From contig CAMBSS010000017.1 of assembly GCA_945870465.1 (NCBI GenBank), forward strand, positions 1-39,664: DNA of 39,664 bases. Direction: 5' to 3'. Shown here piece after piece: positions 24,126 to 32,155 of this stretch; the stretch's first letter is position 1; each line of letters starts with the position of its first letter. Source of the DNA: Bordetella parapertussis (GTDB lineage: Bacteria; Pseudomonadota; Gammaproteobacteria; Burkholderiales; SG8-41). The notes below the pieces were generated by a model. The model saw only the letters and a list, made by a program, of their open reading frames with translations, was not told the DNA's origin and searched no databases. Made by a program: the position numbers and the translations under genes.

Positions 24126-25465
24126 GTTCCATTTCCTTTCGCAGATTGCACAGTATCGGACTCTGCGGCGCCGGCACGGCGTTCGTGCGCGCGGCCTAGC
24201 CCCAGTGAGAGCAGGAGCCAGCCGGCGGCCACCGGCACGGTGAGCAGCGAAATCGCCCCCAGCTCGAGGCCGACCCCGCGCAATGCAGTGAACAGCCAGC
24301 CGAACAACGCGTCGCTGCCGCGAAACACCACGTTGTCGATGACGTTCTTGGCCTTGTATTTTTCCTCGCGCTCGACCACCGTGAACAACACTTCGCGCGC
24401 GGGATTCGCCAGCGCAAAGTTGGCTGCGCGCTGGACCGCCTGAAACGCGATGACCACCCACAGCATCGGCGTCGCCCACAGCGCGATAAAACCGATCGCG
24501 AACACAAACGGCAGAAATGCAGTTGCCGGCCCCGCGCCGAAACGTTTGATCAGCTTGCCGGTGGCGAGAAACTGCACCACGATCGTCAGCAAACTCACGG
24601 CGAGATCGATCTGGGCAAAGATCGCCGTGCGCTTGTTGGGATCGTCCGTCAGCGCGGAAACAATATTGGCCTGCTGAAAATAGAGAAACGTTCCCGCCAG
24701 CGACAGCGCCGCGACCCAGGTTGCGATACCGGCAAGATAGGGGGAGCGCAATATCATCAGGATGCCGGCGAGCCAGCTGCCGCCAAGACCGGCCTGCGCG
24801 CCCGCAGCGCCGGTTTTCGCCGCATTGGACACAGGCGCGGCCTTGAAGACAGCGGCGGCGGCTTCGAGGCGCATCGCGCAAAACACCGCGCATTCCAGCA
24901 ATATCGCGGCAATGAGGAGCAGATTGGCGCGGCCGATGGGCACCGCGAGACTGGCGGCAATGATGGGGCCCAGCAGCGCGCCCGCCGAACCGCCCGCAGC
25001 GATGAACCCGAACAGGCGCTTGCCCTGCTCGGCGCCGTACAGGTCGGCCATGAAAGACCAGAACACGGACACCGCGAACAGGTTGAACACGCTGATCCAG
25101 ACAAAGAACACCTGGGCGGTGGTGCCAAGCGCGATGCTCTGCGTCAGCAGCACCCAGAAGACGACGATGTTGGCGACGAAGAAGTGATACACCAGAGGGA
25201 TAAAGCGCGTGCGCGGCAACCGCGCCACCAGCGCGCCATACACCGGCACCACCGCGAGCATCACGAAAAACGTCGCGGTGAACAGCCACGGCAGATTCTT
25301 GATGCCGCTGGCCAGCCCCATTTCATCGCGCACCGGCCGCAGCACGTAATAGCCGGCCAGCAGGCAGAAGAAATAGGCGAAGGACCACAGCAGTGCCCGC
25401 GCCTCCCGCGGACGCACTGCCACCACGCGGGAGAGCCAGCCCTGCAATCTTTTTTCATCCGGCAT
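24122..25465 (-). CDS. ADP/ATP translocase-like / MFS transporter
   Basis: A 447-residue membrane protein with about 12 hydrophobic segments. LLWSFAYFFCLLAGYYVLRPVRDEMG at the first helix and VFWSFMADLYGAEQGKRLFGFI are typical of the bacterial 'NTP/NDP exchange transporter-like' branch next to the MFS. Free-living members have no proven nucleotide transport. ATG 25465 is preferred because it leaves a promoter gap to the divergent reductase; ATG 25498 is possible. Its stop overlaps reductase 1 by 4 nt (ATGA), suggesting co-expression. Confidence 0.78.
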   Translation of the reverse strand: MPDEKRLQGWLSRVVAVRPREARALLWSFAYFFCLLAGYYVLRPVRDEMGLASGIKNLPWLFTATFFVMLAVVPVYGALVARLPRTRFIPLVYHFFVANIVVFWVLLTQSIALGTTAQVFFVWISVFNLFAVSVFWSFMADLYGAEQGKRLFGFIAAGGSAGALLGPIIAASLAVPIGRANLLLIAAILLECAVFCAMRLEAAAAVFKAAPVSNAAKTGAAGAQAGLGGSWLAGILMILRSPYLAGIATWVAALSLAGTFLYFQQANIVSALTDDPNKRTAIFAQIDLAVSLLTIVVQFLATGKLIKRFGAGPATAFLPFVFAIGFIALWATPMLWVVIAFQAVQRAANFALANPAREVLFTVVEREEKYKAKNVIDNVVFRGSDALFGWLFTALRGVGLELGAISLLTVPVAAGWLLLSLGLGRAHERRAGAAESDTVQSAKGNGT

Positions 25466-25582
25466 GCAAACGATTGTAGCAGTGCTGGACGGTTTCATTT
25501 TATGATTACCGGCCAGCGCGCGAACCGCGGCCGTTTTACGCCCTCAAATAAAAATCCACGTCATGACGCATCGTCCTTCTCC

Positions 25583-26503
25583 GTGCAAACCACCCGCCGC
25601 CACCTGCTCAAGCTGATCGGCAGCGCAAGCGCCCTCATGACTCTCCCCGCCTTGCCCGCGCAATCCGCCGCTTCCCCACTGCTCAAGCGCGTCATTCCGA
25701 AAAGCGGCGAGCGCTTGCCGGTGATTGGTCTTGGCACCTACATCGTGCTGGATGTCGCTCCCAATGCGCCTGAACTGGCGGAATTGAAAGAAGTCCTGAC
25801 CACGTTTGTCGCCGGCGGCGCCACCCTTGTCGACAGCTCACCCATGTATGGACGCGCGGAAGCCGTGACTGGCGATCTTGCCGCGGCAACGGGATTGCGC
25901 GATTCGTTGTTTCTCGCCACCAAGGTATGGACCAGCGGGCGCGAAGCCGGCATCCGGCAAATGCAGGATTCACTGCGCCTGATGCGCACGCGCCGCATCG
26001 ACTTGATGCAGGTGCACAACCTGCTCGATCTTGCCACCCACCTCAAAACGCTGCGCGAATGGAAAGAAGCAGGCGCCATACGCTACCTCGGCATCACGCA
26101 TTACCACTCGGGCGCATACCGGGATCTGGAGAAGCTTCTGAAAACGCGCGCCTACGATTTCGTGCAGTTCAATTACTCGATGGCCGAGCGCGAGGCCGAG
26201 CAACGCCTGCTGGCGGTGGCGGCCGAATCTGGCACTGCCGTCATCATCAACCGGCCGTTCGCACAAGGCGAGCTGTTCCCCAAAGTCAAAGGCCGCGAGC
26301 TGCCGGCGTGGGCAGCGGATTTCGACTGCGACAGCTGGGCGCAGTTTTTCCTCAAGTACATCATCGCGCACCCGGCGGTCACCTGCGCCATACCCGGCAC
26401 CGGCAAAGTGCGCCATATGACGGACAACCTCAAGGCAGGCACGGGACGGCTGCCGGATGAACGGATGCGCAAACGCATGGTCGAACTCATCCAGAGCCTC
26501 TAG
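25583..26503 (+). CDS. Tat-exported aldo/keto reductase 2
   Basis: A 306-residue homolog of reductase 1. GTG 25583 gives a compact Tat signal, TTRRHLLKLIGSASALM; ATG 25502 would add 27 residues ahead of it and nearly touch the divergent transporter start. The tetrad is intact: LVDSSPMYGRAE (Asp, Tyr), FLATKVWTSG (Lys), LMQVHNLL (His). The C-terminal half is very like reductase 1 (FNYSMAEREAEQRLL, QFFLKYIIAHPAVTCAIPGT). It is transcribed away from the transporter. The pair probably arose by duplication with inversion. Confidence 0.85.
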   Translation: MQTTRRHLLKLIGSASALMTLPALPAQSAASPLLKRVIPKSGERLPVIGLGTYIVLDVAPNAPELAELKEVLTTFVAGGATLVDSSPMYGRAEAVTGDLAAATGLRDSLFLATKVWTSGREAGIRQMQDSLRLMRTRRIDLMQVHNLLDLATHLKTLREWKEAGAIRYLGITHYHSGAYRDLEKLLKTRAYDFVQFNYSMAEREAEQRLLAVAAESGTAVIINRPFAQGELFPKVKGRELPAWAADFDCDSWAQFFLKYIIAHPAVTCAIPGTGKVRHMTDNLKAGTGRLPDERMRKRMVELIQSL

Positions 26504-26670
26504 AACTTATCTAAAAAAATGCAATACGGACAAGCAACCGCCGATACACGCCGATTAACGCCGATACAATTCCAGACCTTTCCCCTATTCATGGTTAAGC
26601 CCCTTGAACTTATCTGCGTTCATCCGCGTTCATCGGCGGTTCCAAATTGTTTTAGAGATCGTTTCCAGAA
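26504..26670. repeat. Dispersed palindromic element, copy 1
   Basis: About 163 bp filling the gap after reductase 2. Its left half has GCAACCGCCGATACACGCCG followed by ATTAACGCCGATACAATTCC; its right half has CTTATCTGCGTTCATCCGCG followed by TTCATCGGCGGTTCC, which is the imperfect reverse complement of the left. The same order of blocks recurs at 34273-34436. No coding potential; it resembles a non-autonomous palindromic element or large hairpin. Confidence 0.8.
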
Positions 26671-26679
26671 AACCAGCAC

Positions 26680-27579
26680 ATGCGCCGCTACCTGATCATT
26701 CTCCTTGCCTTGCTTGCCATTCTCATTGCCGGCTGCAGTGCCTTGCGCGTCGGCTATCCGCAGGCGGACGTCATTCTCGGCTGGCGCGCCAATACTTATT
26801 TCGATCTCGACGCCGACCAGCGGCGTGATTTTTCCGCGCGGCTGGACCGCCTGCTCGCATGGCACCGTTATGAGCAGCTGCCCGAATACTCGTCGTTCCT
26901 GACCACCGCGAAAAGCAAGGCGGAGCATGGCCTGAAGCGGGACGACGTCGCCTGGTTCATCGACGGCTTCAAGGCGCGCTACCGCACCATCGCAAACCGC
27001 GGCAACAACGACGCCGCCGAGATACTCGCGACGCTAACGCCGGAACAGATCGTCGCCGTGCAAAAGCAGTTCGAAAAGGACAACCGCAAGTTCGCGAACG
27101 AACACGAGCTCGAAGGCAGCCTCGACGAGCGCAGGCACGCGCGACTGAAGAAAATGATCAACCAGATCGAGGACTGGACGGGCAATCTCACCCGCGAGCA
27201 GGAACACAAAGTCGCTGCGCTGCTGGAACCCATCCCCATGGTCGAGCGTTTGCGCCACCAGGACCGCATGCGGCGCCAGCACGAGTTTATTGAACTACTC
27301 AAGACGCGCAGCGCGAAGGACTTCGCGCCGCGCCTGCAACAATGGCTGCTCGCGTGGGAACAGGGCCGTGCGCCCGAATTCGCGCGCATGTCCGACGAAG
27401 TCTTCGAGCATCGCATGCAGTTTTTCATGGCCGTCGAAAAACTGCTCACGCCGGAGCAGCGCCAGCACGCGCTCAAACGCCTGCAGAAATTTGCCGACGA
27501 TTGCAAAGCGCTGTCGGTGCGCCCGCCCGGACGGGCCGCTCATGAGGAGGCCAGGACGGCTATACTTGCACTTTTCTAA
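26680..27579 (+). CDS. DUF6279-type lipoprotein
   Basis: A 299-residue lipoprotein: the signal MRRYLIILLALLAILIAGC has a lipobox at Cys19. The mature part is helical and charged, starting LRVGYPQADVILGWRANTYF with DLDADQRRDF, then repeated 'LT.EQ' segments (TLTPEQIVAVQ, NLTREQEHKVA, LLTPEQRQHALKRLQ). This layout matches the DUF6279 family of proteobacterial lipoproteins, function unknown. It ends 14 nt before the aminotransferase start, likely in the same transcript. Confidence 0.78.
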   Translation: MRRYLIILLALLAILIAGCSALRVGYPQADVILGWRANTYFDLDADQRRDFSARLDRLLAWHRYEQLPEYSSFLTTAKSKAEHGLKRDDVAWFIDGFKARYRTIANRGNNDAAEILATLTPEQIVAVQKQFEKDNRKFANEHELEGSLDERRHARLKKMINQIEDWTGNLTREQEHKVAALLEPIPMVERLRHQDRMRRQHEFIELLKTRSAKDFAPRLQQWLLAWEQGRAPEFARMSDEVFEHRMQFFMAVEKLLTPEQRQHALKRLQKFADDCKALSVRPPGRAAHEEARTAILALF

Positions 27580-27593
27580 AGCGCAGCCGCCCC

Positions 27594-28751
27594 ATGCCCG
27601 CCTACTCCAGCCCCATCGCGTCCAAACTGCCCAAGGTCGGCACCACCATATTCACGGTGATGTCGAAGCTCGCCGCGGAGCACAACGCGATCAACCTGTC
27701 GCAGGGTTTTCCGGATTTCGACTGCGCGCCCAAGCTGCTTGAGCTGGTCGATAAGTACTTCCACGCGGGGCTGAACCAGTATCCGCCGTCCGCCGGCATC
27801 ATGGCGCTGCGCGAACGCGTCGTTGAAAAAGCCGCCGCGCTATACGGTGCGACCTACGATCCCGAGCACGAAGCGACCATAGTGCCGGGCGCCACCTACG
27901 GCATCTTCAACGCGATCACCGCGTTCGTGCGCCCCGGCGACGAAGTCATCATGTTCGAGCCCACGTACGACAGCTACACGCCGGCGGTCGAAGTGAACGG
28001 CGGCAAACCGGTCTACGTGCGGCTGCAGTACCCCGACTACAGCATCGACTGGCAGGCGGTGCAGCGCGCCATCACTCCGAAGACGCGCATGATAGTCATC
28101 AACACGCCCAACAATCCGACCACCAGCGTGTTTTCGGCCGAAGACATGCGGGTCTTCGAAGGCATGCTGCGCAATACCAACATCATCGTCGTCAGCGACG
28201 AAGTCTACGAACACCTGATCTACGACGGCCACCAGCACCAGAGCGTCGCGCGGTTTCCCGGCTTGGCGGAACGCAGCTTCGTCGTCTCGTCGTTCGGCAA
28301 GACTTACAGCGTGACCGGCTGGAAAATGGGTTACGTCCTGGCGCCGAAGGAACTCATGCACGAATTCCGCAAGGTGCACCAGTTCAACGTGTTCGTCACC
28401 AACGGGCCGCTGCAATACGTGCTGGCCGAATACATGGCTGACCCTGCGGCCTACCTGTCGCTCGCCGCGTTCTATCAGCAGAAGCGCGATTTCTTTCTCG
28501 CCCATCTCGAAGGCTCGCGCCTGCGCGTGCTGCCTTCACGCGGCACTTTTTTCCAGAACTTCGCGTACGACGCAGTCAGCGACGAGAAAGATACGGACTT
28601 GGCGGTTCGGCTCACGAAAGAAAAAGGCCTCGCCTCGATCCCGCTCTCGGCGTTCTACCACGACGGGCACTGCGACAAGGTGCTGCGCTTCTGCTTCGCC
28701 AAGTCGGAGCAAACGCTGGCCAAGGGTGCTGCTATTCTGCGTTCGCTCTAA
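27594..28751 (+). CDS. PLP-dependent aminotransferase, methionine aminotransferase (YbdL) type
   Basis: A 385-residue cytoplasmic class I/II aminotransferase. Features: INLSQGFPDFD (34-43), NQYPPSAGIMALRE (61-74), PGATYGIFNAI, the NTPNNPTTSVFS segment binding the PLP-substrate carboxylate, SDEVYEHLIYD (Asp202, Tyr205), and the Schiff-base lysine 236 in SSFGKTYSVTGWKMGY. NLSQGFP plus SVTGWKMGY is characteristic of the YbdL/kynurenine aminotransferase group, which transaminates methionine and aromatic amino acids. The exact substrate is not certain. Confidence 0.88.
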   Translation: MPAYSSPIASKLPKVGTTIFTVMSKLAAEHNAINLSQGFPDFDCAPKLLELVDKYFHAGLNQYPPSAGIMALRERVVEKAAALYGATYDPEHEATIVPGATYGIFNAITAFVRPGDEVIMFEPTYDSYTPAVEVNGGKPVYVRLQYPDYSIDWQAVQRAITPKTRMIVINTPNNPTTSVFSAEDMRVFEGMLRNTNIIVVSDEVYEHLIYDGHQHQSVARFPGLAERSFVVSSFGKTYSVTGWKMGYVLAPKELMHEFRKVHQFNVFVTNGPLQYVLAEYMADPAAYLSLAAFYQQKRDFFLAHLEGSRLRVLPSRGTFFQNFAYDAVSDEKDTDLAVRLTKEKGLASIPLSAFYHDGHCDKVLRFCFAKSEQTLAKGAAILRSL

Positions 28752-28774
28752 GCTCGCAGAATCGCGAGAGATGA

Positions 28775-28830
28775 AAAAGCAGGATAGACGATAGACATTT
28801 CCCCCTCTCGCCTCCCGCCCGGCGTCTCTC
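28775..28830 (+). repeat. Intergenic element with TAGACGATAGAC core
   Basis: TAGACGATAGAC at 28785-28796 is followed by a pyrimidine-rich stretch with 7-bp units CCTCTCG and CCTCCCG (28804-28817) and CCCGGCGTCTCTCC. The same succession appears on the minus strand at 21577-21628. It lies between convergent genes. Confidence 0.55.
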
Positions 28831-28835
28831 CCCGC

Positions 28836-29603
28836 CTATTTGGCCCAGCTAATCTCTCTCGCAGTCGTCGCACCTATCACCGTTTCATCAAGCCCGCCCG
28901 GTGTCTCCGCCTGCGTCGGCGACAGCGGGATGCGCCCGGCCATGATTTCAGCCTTGCTTTGCGGCAACCGCGGGTTGGCGTTCGGCTCGGCATAGCCTTC
29001 GGGATATAACGGCTGGTTGGTCGCGGGATCGTATTTGTCGGTGGCGCCGAAGGTATGCAGCAGTTCGTGCGCAATCACCACATGGTTACTGCCTTCCATG
29101 TCCGCGCTCGCGAACGCGTTAACGACGCCGATCAGGCCTTGGCGCAGCCCCACCGAGTGCCGCAGCGGCACGTCGGTTCGCGGCGCAAAATATTTGATGA
29201 ACATGCGCACGTGCGGCTTGGGACCGCTGTAGGCGTCGTTGCGCCACGCCCAGAAGCGCAGTTGCAGACTCCACAACATCACTTCGATGCGGCTGCCCTG
29301 GCGCGGCGACTCCGGCGGCACCGCGTTCACGCGCGGCGCCAGGTACATCTCTACCGGCACGCGCAGCGGCAAGCCGTAAACGCGCGCCTGTTCGCGCATA
29401 TAGAGCGCCAGCGGCTCGAAACTGTTCTGCGGCAGCTTCTGGATATAAGCGTCGGCGGCGGCACTGCCGTCGCCGTTGATCGGATAGACGACAACGCGCA
29501 GCGGCTCTTTCCAGTCCGTGGTGCGGGCGCGTGCGATCCACGCCCCCTGTGCCACCACGACAAGGACGAAGAACAGCAATCCGATACGTATAATGCGGGC
29601 CAT
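28836..29603 (-). CDS. Secreted HExxHxxGxxD metallopeptidase-like protein
   Basis: A 255-residue protein with an N-terminal hydrophobic segment (residues 5-22) that is either a signal peptide or a membrane anchor. The key site is HELLHTFGATD at residues 179-189: His179, Glu180 and His183 form the zinc-binding HExxH, with Gly186 and Asp189 giving the metzincin-like HExxHxxGxxD spacing. Upstream regions (LRVVVYPINGDGSAAADAYI, VRMFIKYFAPR) are not from a family I know. A protease role outside the cytoplasm is likely but unproven. Confidence 0.75.
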   Translation of the reverse strand: MARIIRIGLLFFVLVVVAQGAWIARARTTDWKEPLRVVVYPINGDGSAAADAYIQKLPQNSFEPLALYMREQARVYGLPLRVPVEMYLAPRVNAVPPESPRQGSRIEVMLWSLQLRFWAWRNDAYSGPKPHVRMFIKYFAPRTDVPLRHSVGLRQGLIGVVNAFASADMEGSNHVVIAHELLHTFGATDKYDPATNQPLYPEGYAEPNANPRLPQSKAEIMAGRIPLSPTQAETPGGLDETVIGATTAREISWAK

Positions 29604-29678
29604 AATTCAGCTGGACTGGCTCAATGCCATGCCTTGGACTTAAAATCCATTTTTGACCGACCAATCAAGGAATATCTC

Positions 29679-30644
29679 ATGACACAGCGCATTATCACCT
29701 CCCTCGCCGCGATTTTGTGCGCCGGCGCCGCCACTGCGGCATTCGGCCAGGCCTATCCGAGCAAACCGATACGTATCGTCGCGCCGTTCGCGCCCGGCGG
29801 CGGCACCGACCTGATTGCGCGCGTCGCGGCGCAGAAAATGACCGAATCGCTGGGCCAGCAGGCGGTCGTCGATAACCGTCCCGGCGCTGGCGGAGTACTG
29901 GGCGCGGAAATTGGCGCGAAATCGCCGCCCGACGGCTATACCTTCACGCTCATCGCGGGCAGCTACGCGGTGAACCCCAGCCTGTTCAAACTCAATTTCG
30001 ACCCGATCAACGACATCACGCCGGTGATCCAGTTGTCGCAGGGGCCTTTCCTGGTCGTCGTGCATCCTTCGCTGCCGGTCAAGAACATCAAGGAACTCAT
30101 TGCGCTCGCCAAAGCCAAGCCGGGCCAGCTGACTTTCGCATCCAGCGGCGCCGGCAGCATCACGCAACTTGCCACCGAGTTGTTCGCCGACATGGCGGGC
30201 ATCAAGATGATCCACATCCCGTACAAGGGCACGGGACCGGCGCTGACCGATACGATGGCCGGCCAGGTGCAGATCCTGTTCGGCAGCGTCGGCGTGACCA
30301 TGCCGCAATTGAGCAGCGGCCGCCTGCGCGCGATCGCGGTGACTACTGCCAAACGCATCGCTGCCGCGCCCACCGTGCCGACGATCATGGAATCCGGGCT
30401 CAAGGACTATGAAGTCATCCTGTGGCACGGCCTGATTGCACCGAAAGCCCTGCCGCGGCCCATCCTAGACCGCGTCAACGGCGAGCTCAACAAGGCACTG
30501 CAGGCGAAGGACATGCAGGACCGTCTCGCCGCAGACGGTGTATCAGCGGCTGGCGGCACCCCCGAGCAGTTCGCCGCCTTGATCAAGAAGGACATCGACG
30601 TCTGGCGCGCGGTCGTAAAAAAAGCCGGCGTCAAAGCCGAGTAA
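29679..30644 (+). CDS. Bug/TctC-family periplasmic receptor (tandem copy 1)
   Basis: A 321-residue receptor with a signal peptide ending AFGQ (about residue 24). Motifs: YPSKPIRIVAPFAPGGGTDL, VDNRPGAGGVLG, VVHPSLPVKNIKELIALAKA and IHIPYKGTGPALTD. ATG 29679 begins the signal peptide. It is followed after 1 nt by a very similar receptor gene. No TctAB subunits adjoin. The shared PFAPGGG loop and overall similarity suggest that the two copies bind related ligands. Confidence 0.92.
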   Translation: MTQRIITSLAAILCAGAATAAFGQAYPSKPIRIVAPFAPGGGTDLIARVAAQKMTESLGQQAVVDNRPGAGGVLGAEIGAKSPPDGYTFTLIAGSYAVNPSLFKLNFDPINDITPVIQLSQGPFLVVVHPSLPVKNIKELIALAKAKPGQLTFASSGAGSITQLATELFADMAGIKMIHIPYKGTGPALTDTMAGQVQILFGSVGVTMPQLSSGRLRAIAVTTAKRIAAAPTVPTIMESGLKDYEVILWHGLIAPKALPRPILDRVNGELNKALQAKDMQDRLAADGVSAAGGTPEQFAALIKKDIDVWRAVVKKAGVKAE

Positions 30645-30645
30645 C

Positions 30646-31608
30646 GTGCGGCATCTTGTCACACCGCTGGCCTGCGTCATATTGGCCGGCGGCGCGAACT
30701 CTGCCGTCGCACAGCCTTACCCGAGCAAGCCGGTTCGCATCATCGCGCCGTTCGCGCCCGGCGGTGGGATAGACTTCATTGCGCGCGTCGCCGCGCAAAA
30801 AATGACGGAGACACTCGGCCAGCAAGTCATCGTCGACAACCGGCCCGGCGCCGGCGGCACGGTCGGCACCGAAATCGGGGTGCGCGCGCCGCCTGACGGT
30901 TACACGTTCGTCATGGTAGCGACCACGTATTCGATCAGCCCCAGCCTGTACAAAATCGCTTTCGATCCGCTACACGACATCACACCGGTAATACAACTCT
31001 CGCAGGGCCCGCTGCTGCTCGTGACTCATCCATCGCTGCCGGCCGTCAATGTGAAGCAATTGATCGCGCTCGGCAGGGCCCGGCCGCAGCAACTCATCTA
31101 TGCGTCGGGTGGAACCGGCGGGGTCATCCATCTATCCAGCGAATTATTCGCCGACATGGCGGGCATCAAAATGGTACACGTCCCCTACAAAGGGCTCGGG
31201 CCCGCACTGACCGATCTGATCGCCGGCCAGGTGCAATTGCTGTTCGGCAGCATCACCGCGACCCTGCCGCAAACCAAAAACGGCCGCCTGCGGGCGCTCG
31301 CGGTAACGACGCCCAAGCGGACGACTGCCGCGCCGGAAATTCCGACCGTCGCAGAATCGGGACTCAAGGATTATGCGGTGACCCAGTGGCATGGCCTCAT
31401 TGCACCGAAAGGCCTGCCGAAGCCGATACTCGAGCGTATCAATGGCGACCTCAACAAAATCGTGCAGTCGAAAGAGATGCAGGAGAAGCTGGCGGGCGAC
31501 GGCGTCACGGCAGCGGGCGGCACGCCCGAGCAATTCGCCGCGTTGATCAAGAACGAAATCGGGGTGTGGCAGAACGTCGTGCGCAAAGCCGGCGTTAAAT
31601 CGGAATAA
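30646..31608 (+). CDS. Bug/TctC-family periplasmic receptor (tandem copy 2)
   Basis: A 320-residue receptor starting at GTG 30646, one base after the TAA of copy 1. The signal peptide ends SAVAQ. It matches copy 1 block for block (PYPSKPVRIIAPFAPGGG, SLPAVNVKQLIALGRA, ELFADMAGIKMVHVPYKG, AAGGTPEQFAALIKNEI), pointing to tandem duplication. Differences cluster in the segment after PDGYTF (VMVATTYSISPSLYK against TLIAGSYAVNPSLFK), which may alter ligand choice. Translation probably depends on re-initiation from copy 1. Confidence 0.9.
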   Translation: MRHLVTPLACVILAGGANSAVAQPYPSKPVRIIAPFAPGGGIDFIARVAAQKMTETLGQQVIVDNRPGAGGTVGTEIGVRAPPDGYTFVMVATTYSISPSLYKIAFDPLHDITPVIQLSQGPLLLVTHPSLPAVNVKQLIALGRARPQQLIYASGGTGGVIHLSSELFADMAGIKMVHVPYKGLGPALTDLIAGQVQLLFGSITATLPQTKNGRLRALAVTTPKRTTAAPEIPTVAESGLKDYAVTQWHGLIAPKGLPKPILERINGDLNKIVQSKEMQEKLAGDGVTAAGGTPEQFAALIKNEIGVWQNVVRKAGVKSE

Positions 31609-31621
31609 CCGCGGCCGTCGT

Positions 31622-32089
31622 CTAACGCCGTGCCGCCAGGAAAGTGCCATGGCATTTGGCGGTGCCGCAACGACATGCGTAGAGCCGCTTGATCGCCGGG
31701 GTATAGCGGTCCTCAATCACCAGGTTATATTCATACGAAAGTTCATCGCCGGCCTTGATATTGCGGATCGCTTCGATATAAAGGCGGTTGCCTTCTTCCA
31801 TCGGCTCGCAATTCGGGCGGCAACTGTGGTTGATCCAGCGCGCCGAATTGCTGCCGTGATTGCCATCGATCACCATGTCGTTGTCGAGCAGGAACAGGAA
31901 GGTGTGATTGCCCTCGTCGTCGCCGTAACGCTCGTCGGCCGCGGCCTCGGTGATGAGCCTGCCCTTGTATTCAATGATGCGTTCGCCCTTGGCGATATCG
32001 CGGACGGCAAACACACCGCGCCCGTGGATCGCGGAGCCGCGCACGCTGATGATGCGGCCGCTGGTCTTGCTCGACTTCTTGGCAGGCAT
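31622..32089 (-). CDS. SET-domain protein-lysine methyltransferase-like protein
   Basis: A 155-residue protein that is almost entirely a SET domain: ISVRGSAIHGRGVFAVRDI at the N-terminus, RWINHSCRPNCEP (the NHSC pseudoknot motif), GDELSYEYNL, and a C-terminal YACRCGTAKCHGTFL post-SET cysteine cluster (CxC...C) that binds zinc with the NHSC cysteine region. These make a SAM-dependent lysine methyltransferase likely. The start is ATG 32089 (MPAKKSSKTSGR); 32104 is possible. The target in a bacterium is unknown. No signal peptide, so cytoplasmic. Confidence 0.85.
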   Translation of the reverse strand: MPAKKSSKTSGRIISVRGSAIHGRGVFAVRDIAKGERIIEYKGRLITEAAADERYGDDEGNHTFLFLLDNDMVIDGNHGSNSARWINHSCRPNCEPMEEGNRLYIEAIRNIKAGDELSYEYNLVIEDRYTPAIKRLYACRCGTAKCHGTFLAARR

Positions 32090-32155
32090 GCTGATAATTC
32101 TCATGATTGGAAGGCAAATATTTTAACCAATTGCCGCAATCCGCATACGGGAATC

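Noticed and set aside
23160..25289. One 709-codon frame suggesting a fusion of the reductase with an N-terminal domain
   Set aside because: The upstream 386 codons are a shifted reading of the transporter gene; the real reductase starts at 24125 with its Tat signal.
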